Below are positions 47,516 through 60,000 of a stretch of 64,000 nt of DNA, piece after piece. Location of the stretch: NCBI GenBank assembly GCA_963082875.1, contig OY720100.1, forward strand, positions 15,958,591 to 16,022,590, given 5' to 3'. This DNA is from Corella eumyota (Eukaryota > Chordata > Ascidiacea > Phlebobranchia > Corellidae). The stretch's first letter is position 1, and every line of letters starts with the position of its first letter. The notes beneath the pieces were generated by a model, which saw only the letters and a list, made by a program, of their open reading frames with translations, was not told the origin of the DNA and made no database searches. The position numbers and the translations under genes were made by a program.

Positions 47516-50500
47516 ATGGACAATGGTTTAACTATGGTCATACCAACCAGCACAATGGAAGACGGATTTTTCCCAAATATATCGGAGAATTATGCAAGTT
47601 ATTCGGATTCGTTTCAAGATGATTATGAAGAAAAAAACAATTTTAATGATGAACAGAGTGATTTGGAGGCAGATTCGATTCCAGAATGTCAAATGGATTT
47701 AACAGAGGTAACATTTATGCAATTATATTATTGCCTTGTGTTTTTAATCACACATATTACTGTATTATCTCATTTTATTTGGTTAAATTGTTCCTTGGTT
47801 TGCGTATATATTAAAAGCTAAATTTGAGTAATTATTACATCAATTTTAAAACCTAAAATATTATCCAATTTGCATTTTTTACAATAGCTTAACTTTTGGG
47901 TTAAATGTTGTTTAAAAAACTTTATAAATTTGTTTAAATTTGATTGATTGGTTTGGCTTTGCAGTTATATTTATCCTAGTTTAAAATCCGCAAGACTTTT
48001 ATTACAGAGAATATATAAATTTGCATTTTTTTGTAATAGCTTAAATTTGTTTAAAATATTGTTTTAATAACTTGATAAATTCAGACTTTATTAATTATTT
48101 TTGGCTTTGCTGTTAGATTTACTCCAGTTTAAATGGAATTGGTTTAAAACCATTTTAACACCATTTATTATATATACACCTTTTTTGGTAAATAAATGTT
48201 AAAAAAATTTATGCAATTGATTTAAATATTTAGGCTGATGTTTATCAACGACTTGAACATAAGGAACGAGATTTAATTCTTGCTGCAGAACTTGGAAGAT
48301 CTTTACTTGAACAAAATAAGGAATTAAAAACTGAAAATGAAAGAATACATCAAGAGTTTAATGACAAAGTGGAGGTAGTTAAAACTATTGTTTTTTTTTA
48401 TTTTAATTAAGTGTTTATCATATTATTTATGTATGCATAACTTTAAGTGTTAGACTATATTAAGTTTTCATTATTTATTTACAATTTAAAGGTATTTATG
48501 AATTTTGGCGGCCTAAAAACTAGTTTTTTATTGTGATTTTAATTATTTATAAAGACTAATATGTCATAAATTAACTAACCTAGTTTTAAAGTGTATTAAT
48601 ACTAAAATAGTATAAAAATTACCACAATTTTAAGAATAAATATTTTATTTTCTACTAATAAAAATAATAAAATAAAATAAATTTTTGTAAATTGTTGTAT
48701 ATATAACTTAGTTATTACGGCTTGAAGTTTTGGGTTTTTAAATTTTAATTATCCAATTTTTACAACTTCCTAAATATTATAAAAGTAATTAAGATTCATA
48801 AATTTCAATTTCCAGTAACAAAATCATCATAATATTAATTTCTAATTTATTATCAACTTAATTGATTTAATTAGTAAGTTTTAATAAGTTTAATGTGATG
48901 TAGTTTGTTGAAATGTGTGGTCTAATTACACATAGGGCGGTAATTATATTTCTCTGTATGTGTTATTATAACAATTATGATGTAATAATGACGCACACAT
49001 ATATCCCATATTGTCATTAAACAAGAAATACTACTCTAATAACATTAACTTTATAATATATATATATCATACGTATAATAGAATATTTTTACGTAAATAT
49101 ATATATATTAAAATAAATATTAAAAATAAATTAATTCTATATAACAGTTTAGTAATATTAAATATAAATAAAGATTTTTGTAAGTTGCCTTAAATTTATT
49201 AGCAGTAATTTATAATTTATACACCCTTTTACAAATTTAGAATGTTATAATTTCACATTTGTTAGATAACTTGTTTAAACTTGCCCTCTTGAGTCCTGTA
49301 ATAGCTCCCCAGATACTTCCACTTCAAAAATCAATAGCATATTTATACTTGTCATATTACCATTGTCTGTTTTGTTAAACATTTATTAATGGAATAAATC
49401 CGTATTTTAAATAAACATAAGAAGCAAATATTTAAAACATATAATGATTTGAAAAATTTATGTAAAACATCATGTGATTTAGGTCTACTATAATATTTCT
49501 TTATAATACCTGTTTATAATAATACAACATAATTAACATTAAAACCTTATATGGTCTTACTTTTTTAGGTAAGAATCCTTTTTTTGTGGTTAATGTATAA
49601 GCCATACAAACAATATATAAAGTTGTCCAACTTGATAATGGATAATTCCTTATTAAATCCTACTTAAACCTAAATAAAAATCCTTTAAATCTTATAAATA
49701 CATTTGTAAAATATATTATTATACTTTAGGAAATTGGTACACTTAATCATCAGTTAATATTGGTTAGATTACATTAAATATTATTAATCTAATATAGTGA
49801 AACTAAATTTATTATTATTATTTTTATCTAATATATTTAATTATTGAAGTATTAAAAAACATAAAACCCTACAAGTTTATATGTTTCCATACCATTAAAC
49901 TTAATTTTTCTTATTCATTGTTGTTTTTATAATAATTATTTTAATATTATTGTTTTTTAGTTGTTAGAGCAAGAAAAATATGAACTAAAACGAAGACTTG
50001 ATTCAAAAACTGAGGAATTAGATTCATGTTCTGTTCAACTTAATGCTGACCTTAAAAAAACACAAGTAGGTCAACTATTGGCATGAAATCTTTCTGTATT
50101 TAGAAACTATGTTAATTATAAAAAACTAAAAAAATACTCAAAATTTCTTTCACGTGCAAACCATGAATATGCTTACTTTTTTGCTCATTTTAAAATAATA
50201 AAGTTTTCCTATGATCTTATATATCTAAGATTTTTTAAATTAAAATTTTTTCTTTTTTAACTCAGGATTTATTGGAAGAACACAAAGCGATGATGATGTC
50301 GGCAGAAAAAGAAAAGTCACGAGTCGTTGAAGAACTGTCGGAACAAAATTTTAAATTACACTCGCAACTTCAAAAGGTAGAACTAGTTTCATTTACAACA
50401 TATTACCCTTGCAAAAATGTTTTTATTAAGTTCTTTTTATAATAAGTTTTGTTGTGAAAATAATATATTTTTATGTGTAATATTTTATGTATGGCACTAA

Positions 50501-53500
50501 TTATTTAAAACTTTATTATTTACAATTATTAAATAAACCTTGTGTTTTTAGGCCTCAGTAGTTGAACAACAACTTTCAGTTCAAGTTCAAGAATTGAGGA
50601 AAGAGTTTTTGGAAAGAAGTGCTACAACAAATATTCAAATCTCAAAACTAGAGTTATTAAAAGAAGAGGTAACATAGAACCTGACATTTTTTTGAAATTT
50701 TAATAGCCCATGTAAATGTAAAACACTATATTTTTTATGATATTAAGCTAATTTAAATATGTTTATTTTTATGCTAATAACTGACAACAGCTAGAAAGAA
50801 AGGTGAGCTTTAGATATTGGGCCAGGGCTGGTAACATTTATGTCAAGATGTTACTAAATATTTGTAATGCTTAGTACTGAACTATGTTGTTAAATATTTG
50901 TGATAACATTTTAATATTTGGTAATGTCAGTAGCTAAGTAAGTAAACGATTTTGCTTTTGTTATTGTTGTCATTTAAGTAAGTGAAAAAGGCGTAACAAA
51001 TGTATATTGTCTAGCTACTATTTAGTAAGATTAAATTTAATATATTATTTTGTTTATAAAAATATGTAAAGATACTTCTCTTAAAATATATTTTATTTTC
51101 TGTTATTAGATTCAAGAAGAAAGTGAAAATAAAAACGAACTGAAAACTAGTTTTGATTTGATGAAAGATGAGACTCATGAGCTTCATGATGCACTCACGA
51201 CATCACATGAGAGGATTCATGTGATAGAACGACAACTTCATGAAAAAGACAGAGAGGTGAATTCCTAAAAAATTCAGATAAAAAACAATTACTTATTTTA
51301 TTGTTTTATATGTGATTTTTTGTGTGTTATTATTAATATATATTTTTTAAAGAAATTAAAACTAAAGAGGCCCTTTTTTTGTTAGTGCTTTTATAACCAT
51401 ATTTATACCTTGTTATTATAGTTGAAAAGTGCTTTAATGGAGGTAAATGATGCTCATATTTCTAACCGCCAACTTCAAACAAGATTGGATGAGTTAAGTG
51501 AAGAGATGTTAATGCAGACTTCATTCAACTCAAACAGTAAGTTAAAAATTTGAGCATATTTTGTAAAAGTGATTATTCACTTCTAAAATTAATAAAAATA
51601 TATTTTTTAGCCAGTTCTTCTTTGCTTTCTGAACTAGAGCAGTCGGGTTTAGATTGTGGGGAGTTGTTGGAATTATCAAAACCTCAAGAATACTCTGAAT
51701 CTCATGATATTAACCCTACCTCCAATGATGTAAGATATTATTTGTATTTACATATAGTAAAAAGCTTGTTAATGTTTAAGTATTGTTAGTGGGTATTGGG
51801 TATATAGAGTAAGCATGTAATATATGGTGCTAGTAGCTATTGTAATTGCTTTATGGTGATAGAAAAGAGGGTTTTCATTTCTATAGAAAAAATGATTTTC
51901 TACAAAAAAAAATACTTTTGTGTAATAGTAGTTGCCAATTTTTTTAGTGAAATGGTTGTTTAAATGACAAAGTAAATATATAACATAAGTATTAAGTTAT
52001 TTAAAATATACAGTACCACTTCCATTTAAAAATTTCTGAAAAACTTAAGTTATAATTTATAGATTTTCGAAGCCAAACTAAAGTTAAAAACCAATATTTT
52101 TTACAAGCAATTATTAAGAAGTGCTAAGTTACATGTCATGTCATCATTCCATTATTGGTATAGGGTAACTTATCCAACCTAGCAGCTTGTTTTAGTAATG
52201 TAGTTGATTGCTTTTATTGTAAATTAGATATCTGTAAACAACCAACAAACCGAACCTGAGCTAATGGTTGACATGTCTCCTGAACTTATGTTAAGATGTT
52301 ATACTACTCTTGTTCATGGCATCAATAATTGCCACAACCATCTCTTCCAGGTTATTAAAGACCATATTAACAAATATTTATGGTTATGTTCTGTGCTTTT
52401 TACCAATTAGGGTGAATATGATCAGCTTTGATCATATTTTTAGAGCGTTATTTGATTTATTAAGATGATAATTTTGGTATTATTTTGTTTTTAAATATTG
52501 TGTTAATTGTTTTGTAAATTTGCATGTTTATATCTGCATGTTAAAGGTTTAGAATTACAATTTTAAGAATAATATTTATTTTACATCAGATTGTTTTATA
52601 CTTTTGGCATAAAACAGTATATATTGTTAACAAACTTTGGTTACATTATCACAGCTTAAACACAAGTTGTTGGAAACCTACCAAAAAATTCAAACTAATT
52701 GTTCCATCATGAAAAGTTTTGTAAAACATCATCAAAATATATCTGGTGATGAGTTTAATGTTAAACCAAGCGATAATGAGACGTTAGCTGCCATGAATTT
52801 AAACAACGCTTTAAACACTTTGACTCTGTTGGTGAAAGAAACTATTCAAGTAAAGGTAAAAATCCAAAAAATATTGTTTGTTTGTATCAAATCAGTAAAT
52901 TGCTTTAATGATTAACCCTTTTTTGTTTAATTTTACAACATGTGTAACTATTGCACAGTATATGATATATTTTAAACTTATTTAGTGATAAATGTTCGTT
53001 AAATTTAAAATTGATGTTGATAGAAAATAATTTTTTACAAATTTTTTTTGTAGAAAGATCAGTTTGATATTAATGAACAAACTGATATTCATGATAGTGA
53101 TGGTTTTGTTAAAATCCTGAAAGAAAAACTTTCAATTTTGTCCAAAGAAAGAGAAGAAGCTGTTGCTACTAAGAACCAACTGGAGGTAAGTCTAACTTAG
53201 AGTGTGTTTTAATCGTGATTATCCCCTTATATTGGGGGTAGTTGCTAAATCTTGGTGGTTTTTTCGGGGGTAGTCACCTCTCTTTACATCTTGTTATATT
53301 TGCTTGCTTTTAAATTAATTTTTAATATTTCGTTTTTTTGAAGATTGATTTGGCTCAGGCTAAAGTTGATCTTATGTATGTCAACAGTCAACTACTTGAA
53401 TCAATTCAACAAAAACTTAAACAACAAAATGAACTAGAAGCTTGGCAGGTATATACTCCTACCACAACTTTTGTTAACTTCATAAATTACTATTTTAGTT

Positions 53501-53895
53501 TAAAAACATCTTCTTTGTTGTATTATAGTTTACATCTATATCAGTAAAAAAGGTTGACACTTCTAAATTGTCTATTTTTGTAGGAGGACATGGAACAAAT
53601 GATACAGAAAGGTTTGCATGCAAATCAAGACAAAAAAATTGGTCTTGCTCCTTCATCACCGCAACCTCGTTCATCGTGGTTTAGTTTTCGAAGAGCACGG
53701 CAGTCATCAGGTGATGCAATAAGTAATACATTACCACAAACTAATACTTTATTATCACCACAAACAAGTGTTGATAATTCTAATAACGCCGAAGAAACAC
53801 TTACAAAGCCTGGGTTGTTTTCGTCGTGGCTTCGCAAAAAATCTGAAACGCCGCAACCTGATAAAACAATTAATGAAGACAGTGTACCCATTTAA
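47516..53895 (+). CDS. BICDL1: BICD family-like cargo adaptor (BICDL1/BICDR type)
   Basis: BICDR proteins are coiled-coil adaptors that join dynein-dynactin, and often Rab6 vesicles, for minus-end transport. Thirteen exons (47516-47707, 48234-48374, 49961-50065, 50266-50376, 50552-50668, 51110-51256, 51422-51536, 51611-51729, 52228-52350, 52655-52855, 53054-53185, 53344-53448, 53584-53895) give 639 residues (human BICDL1 573). After an acidic N-terminus comes the dynein-binding CC1 box in ERDLILAAELGRSLLEQNKE, then long coiled coil with EKSRVVEELSEQN, VVEQQLSVQVQELRKEF and SSLLSELEQSG. The C-terminal half has LYMYVNSQLL-type helix (LMYVNSQLLESIQQKLKQQ) and ELEAWQEDM, as in vertebrates. The tail has two aromatic/basic motifs, SWFSFRRAR and LFSSWLRKK. 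Intron 2 (48375-49960) is 1.6 kb of AT-rich DNA with nothing recognised. Confidence 0.92.
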
Positions 53896-54282
53896 AAATT
53901 TAATTTAATTGTGCTCTTATTTATTGGCCAAATGTGCCTGATGTTTGTGAAGTAAAGGGGTTATTATAAATGCCATTTTACTTTTAAACAAACAGATTTT
54001 ATTGAAAATTGTTTTTACATTTTAATAGAGTTTTATTTTTAACACTTTTTCAGTATTATTTTAGTACTTCTTTTACAAATGTACACACTAATTATTAGTG
54101 CAATAGGATTTTTGAAAACTTACACTAATCTGCTATGTAATTAAAAAGTTTGTATTTTGCTAAATCCCATAATAGTAATAATTTGTTTTATTTTTTCATG
54201 CATGTTTCTAGAGAAAATTTATTTTGCTGCTGGTGCCTAATGCCATTTAGTTCACTTTAGAATGCAATTTCTTGTCTAGTAA

Positions 54283-54288
54283 AATAAA
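54283..54288 (+). terminator. Candidate polyadenylation signal of BICDL1
   Basis: AATAAA in TAGTAAAATAAATATCAC, about 390 nt past the BICDL1 stop. BICDL1 and TTC30 converge here with 673 bp between stop codons. Confidence 0.35.
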
Positions 54289-54568
54289 TATCACAACAAA
54301 AGTTGGTAATGTTGTTAAAATTACAAATATACCTTAACTAAATTGTATTGTATATTCTATTTTTGTTCTTTTAACTTAATCCCAATACCTTATTTTTTCA
54401 GTTATATAAGTAGCACCACACACAAATATGAACTATTTTAATGGTATTAATTATAAAAAAACAACAAAAATTAATAAAACTTGCCTACACTTTAAAGTGG
54501 TTATATAACTTAAAGAGTAGGCTTAACAAAATAGCATTTAAAAAGGATTATTTACAAAGTTTTTGGAA

Positions 54569-56530
54569 TTATGGCCAATCAGTATATTCAAGAAACAATG
54601 CCTTAAGAAGACGGGCTTCGTAGGCAACTGTGTTCTTCCCATCAGGTGCTTGAGGGCCATCATGTAAAGAAGGTTGTGCACTTGACACTTCAATATCTCT
54701 ACCATGCAGCTCACAATGCTCTAAGAACTGGATCAATTCATGGAGAACGGTATCACGGAGTGTAAGCATGTGTTTTGCCATTGTTTCAAGCAGAGAAAGA
54801 ACACATCTTTTCGCATAAAACCAAGTGTCGACTCCTAGCTTTCTGTTGTACGGTTCTAAGCTTTTAATAACCCTCGATATCCCGAATTCGTAGTTGCCTT
54901 TGGCACAATACAATGTCCCTATGACGATGTTTACAATGCAAAGATGGAAAACTTTACGGTCGGGGTCATCATAAGACATCTGCTCCTCTTCTTTTTCAAT
55001 CTTCCTCATCAACTCTTCGGCTTCTTCGTTCTGACTTGTCATAATGTAAGATACACACAAGTTAGCTAATACAACAGCTTCTACATCTAATATTGCTTCG
55101 TAATGCTTCTTAACAATTGGCTCGTAAAACCCAGTAGCTTCCTTAAACTTGTTGTCTTGCATGAACAGTACATGGGCCACATTAAGTCTCCAGGCATCGT
55201 GTTCATTACAAAACTCGACAGATTTCCGGAAGATTCTCTCAACTGCGGGATGATTATCTCTGTCCCAGTAAATCTTAGCTTGCTGCATCAGTACAGGGAT
55301 ATATTGCTCCAGTGCTTCATCATAATCATTAACAGCTTTCTTGACTGCATTCTCATCATGCAAATCCCTTGCCTCTTGTACTTGTTTGGTTAGTTTTCTA
55401 AGGACATCAGTGTGTCGACTTGCCATGTCATCAAGTTTTCTAAATGCCTCCTCAGCAGCAGTTTGCTTTGTTATAACTGAATCAATAAACTCATACATAT
55501 ACGGTGACAAATACTTGTAAGTATAATCCGAATATTCTGCTAAAACGTCAGCTGCCAGGTCAAGATAATCATGTTTTAAATACAACAAGAGAAGATTGCC
55601 GAATGTTTCAGCAGGGAACTTATTTTGTTGCAACAAAAACTGTAGCTTATCAAATCCTTCTGTAGCATGATTTTGCATGTTCATTAATGCTAAGTTGTGA
55701 AGTGTGTATGGATCCAACTCCTCTTCTGATCTTGGTGGCATGTCAGTTAAAGCTTCTCCAGCTGCTTCAAAGTTCTTCAACTGATACTCGATTGCTGCTT
55801 TAAGATTGAAAGCCTCAACCAATGCTGTCTCCTGTAAGAGGACGGTGTTACCGACACTTCTTACATCAATTCCCTCTGTTGTCATGCCGACACTTAGCTC
55901 CGGATGCTCTCTTATTCCACGTTCTATCACATCAGCAATGTGTTTCAAAGCAGGAGCATATTGCTTTTGCCTGTAATAACATAATGCAATATTGTATGAA
56001 AGATTAGCTTTGTAACCAGCCAGTTGTATTGCTTGTTGGAATTTCTTGCATGCTTTTTCATATTGGTTTTCTTTGTAAAGCAAGCATCCCATATTAACAA
56101 CATTATCTGGGTCTTCTTCATCAGCTGACTGCTCCACCAAGCTCTTTGCTCCAGCAAAATCTTCCTCCATGTACTTAATAGCAGCCTGGATTTTCTGAAC
56201 CTTAGGTAAGTAGGCCGGATTTTCGATGCCAAAAGATGCCTTCATTGCTACTTGGTAATCACCAGCTTTGTATAACGACATTACATAATACAACTTGTAG
56301 TCATCAACTTCTGGGCAAATTTGAGAGAGTTGATTGTAATATTCAGCTGAACTCATAAAGTCCTGGTTATGATAATGACAGTAAGCTAATAATGATAAAG
56401 TTGCTCGTAGTTGTGGTTGCTTCTGAAGCTCGTAGTTTAAAATTTCAATAGCAGCTGAATATTGACCATCTCGTATTTTTCGGTAAATGCTGGCGGTGTA
56501 TTCACCGTCTTTTATCGCCATCATATTCAT
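54569..56530 (-). CDS. TTC30: TTC30 / IFT70, intraflagellar transport TPR protein
   Basis: IFT70 is a core subunit of the IFT-B complex that carries cargo along the ciliary axoneme; it wraps round IFT52 in a TPR superhelix. The gene is one uninterrupted exon of 653 residues, close to the human TTC30A/B length (665). The N-terminus (IKDGEYTASIYRKIRDGQYS) and successive TPR helices match the family: LRATLSLLAYCHYHNQDF, KLYYVMSLYKAGDYQVA, NPAYLPKVQKIQAAIKYMEE, ANLSYNIALCYYRQKQYAPA, LDPYTLHNLALMNMQN. The C-terminus closes with YTDWP. Met1, Met3 and Met4 are all possible starts; ATGATGGCG (Met3-Met4-Ala) has the better context. Vertebrate TTC30 genes are also intronless. It is divergent from KIF3B, another ciliary transport gene. 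Confidence 0.95.
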   Translation of the reverse strand: MNMMAIKDGEYTASIYRKIRDGQYSAAIEILNYELQKQPQLRATLSLLAYCHYHNQDFMSSAEYYNQLSQICPEVDDYKLYYVMSLYKAGDYQVAMKASFGIENPAYLPKVQKIQAAIKYMEEDFAGAKSLVEQSADEEDPDNVVNMGCLLYKENQYEKACKKFQQAIQLAGYKANLSYNIALCYYRQKQYAPALKHIADVIERGIREHPELSVGMTTEGIDVRSVGNTVLLQETALVEAFNLKAAIEYQLKNFEAAGEALTDMPPRSEEELDPYTLHNLALMNMQNHATEGFDKLQFLLQQNKFPAETFGNLLLLYLKHDYLDLAADVLAEYSDYTYKYLSPYMYEFIDSVITKQTAAEEAFRKLDDMASRHTDVLRKLTKQVQEARDLHDENAVKKAVNDYDEALEQYIPVLMQQAKIYWDRDNHPAVERIFRKSVEFCNEHDAWRLNVAHVLFMQDNKFKEATGFYEPIVKKHYEAILDVEAVVLANLCVSYIMTSQNEEAEELMRKIEKEEEQMSYDDPDRKVFHLCIVNIVIGTLYCAKGNYEFGISRVIKSLEPYNRKLGVDTWFYAKRCVLSLLETMAKHMLTLRDTVLHELIQFLEHCELHGRDIEVSSAQPSLHDGPQAPDGKNTVAYEARLLKALFLEYTDWP

Positions 56531-57060
56531 TTTGAATATATTATAAATAGTTACTATTTAAAACGCAAAAAAATATCTAATTTACAATAGAATAGAAATC
56601 AGGAATTACTTATATGCTAATAAGCTAATAAGCCCTACAGTTTTACTTCATAAAATGTTTACATTAACACAGAATTACACCATTTTATAATCTTGAAATA
56701 CACCAACTAAACTATAAAAAAAGATTACGCACAAAGAAAAAAAGTTGAATTTTGCGTAAAATTTTCTCTTGAATGGTTATGCGATGTTTATGTTAAATGT
56801 AGCTGTTGCATTTAAGCAATAAATTATGGGTTTTGTTTTTTATTAAAATTTTTAAATTTTAATTTATTAGGAAAATTTTGCATCAAATAAAAAAATATTA
56901 AAGTTTTTATAAATAAAACACAACTATACTTTTAGATAAAATAATCCTAAAACCGCTTGAATTACGTATAAACAAATTTGCGTAATGAATATTTGTGACA
57001 GATTGTTGAAGTACAGAAAACCTTGTTTTTTTTCTGAAATTATTTCCCAATTTACACAAA
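56531..57060. promoter_or_regulatory. Bidirectional TTC30-KIF3B promoter region
   Basis: 530 bp between divergent start codons of two ciliary genes. Forkhead-type TGTTTAC at 56656-56662, TGTTTAT at 56785-56791 and ATAAACA (reverse TGTTTAT) at 56968-56974 fit FOXJ1-like sites. No full RFX X-box was found by eye. Such motifs also arise by chance in AT-rich DNA. Confidence 0.45.
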
Positions 57061-60000
57061 ATGTCTGTCAAATCGAAGAGTTCAGAATGTGTAAAAGTAG
57101 TTGTACGATGTCGACCTTTAAACAAAAAGGAAATCGAAGAAAATCACGAAAGTGTGGTGTCCATGGATTTAAAAATGGGACAGGTGTCGATAAGGAACCT
57201 CAAACGTAAATATTTGTTTATCAATGTGGTTTTTAAATGTAAATTAAAACAAATAGTAATGTATGAAGAAGTATAGCAAATTAAAACATTTAAAAATTGT
57301 AGTTTTTACAATTAATTAGGTTACGCATTTTTTAATAATTTTGTGTTAAATATTTGATTTGCCAATTAACAAAACTAATTATTGTTTAATTAAGAATCTA
57401 TGGAGCCCCCTAAAACGTTCACATTTGATTCAATATACGACTGGAATTCAACACAACTTGAGATATTTGAAGACACGTTCGAAAGTTTGTTGGATTCAGT
57501 TTTAAATGGATTTAATGGAACGATATTCGCTTATGGACAAACTGGAACTGGAAAAACTTTTACTATGGAAGGTATATGAAAATGTTGATACTTTGGTACA
57601 TAATTTTTAACTAGTATTTAACATATAAAACAGTTAATTAAATATAGGTTTAAAAAGTTTTTCTAATATTAGTAGATTGGTTTGGCAATTTAAAAGTAAA
57701 TACTATGTTTAATCATCCGGCAGCGTGGTGTAGTGGTAAGAACATTCACTACACCACACATAAGGTCGTGGGTTCAATTTCCCACTGCTCTCATGCTGTA
57801 GCGCCCTAAAAAAAAATCAACCTTGTAACGTTTGTAACTTTTTAATAAACTATTTATTTGGTCTTAGGTGTTAGAAGTAATGTTGAACTTAGAGGAGCAA
57901 TCCCACGTTCATTTGATCACATATACAAGCATATTGCACGCACCAAAGACCAACAATATTTAATTAGAGCTTCATATTTGGAAATATATCAGGAGGAAGT
58001 AAGAGATTTGTTGTCAAAAGATCAAACAAAACGACTTGAACTTAAAGAAAGGCCAGACACTGGTAAATTTGTCATGTAAAATTTTGTGGTGTTGATATTA
58101 GTTTTTTTTGAGATCGGTAGCTCTAAAATTGTTACAGACATCTGCTTAAAATTGTTTTTTATGTATTGTTTTATGCTTAAAACAATAAATTTTGTAACTC
58201 AAATATTTGCCACAAGTTAGATGCCCTATTTCTTATTGTGCTTTTTTGGGAATTTCATATTGTTTTCTTAAGAATTAGTTTTAACTGTTATTTTTATATT
58301 ATTTTCAGGGGTTTATGTTAAAGAATTGTTATCATTTGTGACCAAGTCAGTGCAGGAAATTGAACACGTAATGACAGTTGGAAATCAAAATAGAAGTGTC
58401 GGGCCAACTAATATGAATGAACATAGGTAAAAAATTGTATCACATTTATCATAAAGGTTTATTTATTGATTAAAATTTAGTGTGGTAATCCTACTACTGC
58501 CTTCAGAAAAAGTGTGTAATACTTTTTGACTAGTTTTGTAATATAAACTTTTTTTCTTAACCTAACTAGTTATGTTGTATAAAAAGTTGTTTATTTTTAG
58601 TTCAAGATCACATGCAATATTCATGATAACAATAGAATGTAGTGAAGATGGATTGGATGGTAAGAACCACATCAGAGTTGGGAAACTTAATCTTGTTGAT
58701 CTAGCTGGCAGTGAAAGACAAGTACGCTAAAATTTTGTTGTCATATAAAGATCCAAGCAAACTACAAGTTATCTAATGACAATCGATACTAGCTGTGTCA
58801 AAAAATAGCTACCATGTTATTAATTCTATTGTTTATTATTTTTTAAGGCTAAATCAGGGGCATCTGGGGAAAGACTTAAGGAAGCAACCAAAATTAATTT
58901 GTCTCTTTCAGCACTGGGTATAATAATTAATCTTTAGGTCAAATATTAGAAGTAAAATCAATTATAAATTACTACCATATTTATATTAATTTTTTGGTTG
59001 AATGTAATGGGTTGAATTAAATAAAAATGTATAATTTTTTTTATTTCAGGAAATGTGATTTCGGCATTAGTTGATGGTAGAGGCCACATTCCATATCGAG
59101 ATTCGAAATTAACAAGAATGTTGCAAGACTCTCTTGGTGGAAATGCTAAAACTATTATGGTAAAAAAAATGTATTTAATAAAAATTTTAAATATATAACT
59201 AATTTAATTTAATACCAACTGGCAAAAATGGTTACAAAATATTAAAACTTGACATGTTATAAATAATAGATTATTAGCTTTATTTAAAATATTTTATATT
59301 TCTGTTCTAATACACTGAAAAAGAACTTTTGTCATAAATATTTAATAATAACAAGTAATATAAGTATAAGTTCTATGGGGGGTATTTATTCATAGAAAAG
59401 TGTTATAATTAAACCTTCTAATTTATAAGTTAAATTTTTTATTCTTTAAAAAAATATGATTTTAAATTTAGAGTTAATGTTGTATTAGGTTGCAAATATT
59501 GGCCCAGCTAGCTACAATTTTGATGAAACACTAACTACTTTACGTTACGCCAATCGAGCGAAGAATATTCAGAATAAACCAAAGATTAACGAAGATCCTA
59601 AAGATGCTTTACTAAGAGAATTTCAAGAAGAAATTGCAAAGTAATTTCGTAAAATTATTTCTAAAATTATACGAAAAAAACTTTACGCAACCTAAACATG
59701 AAGTAACAACAGTTATCTTGACCCAATCTCAAGTCGTCTTTGATAGTTTAGGATATTATAGATTAAAATGCTCAGCAGGTGTTCAAAATGCTCAGCAGGA
59801 GTTCATACAGCTTATAGCGCCTTACCTTTGGGTGCTACAGCATGAGAGCAGTGGGGATCGAACCCAGGACTTCATGCAGTGAAGCCAAGTGTTCTTAACA
59901 CTATACCACTCTGCCGATTAATAAACACATTTCAAACCAGTTTAAACAGTTTTTTTTTATGTTTCATAAGAAATATGTTACATTTGTTTTATTGATCACC

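Noticed and set aside
48375-49960. Hidden gene in the long BICDL1 intron
   Set aside because: Only short AT-rich frames without similarity.
55103-56232. Other open frames within TTC30
   Set aside because: Overlap the 653-residue TTC30 frame and have no similarity of their own.
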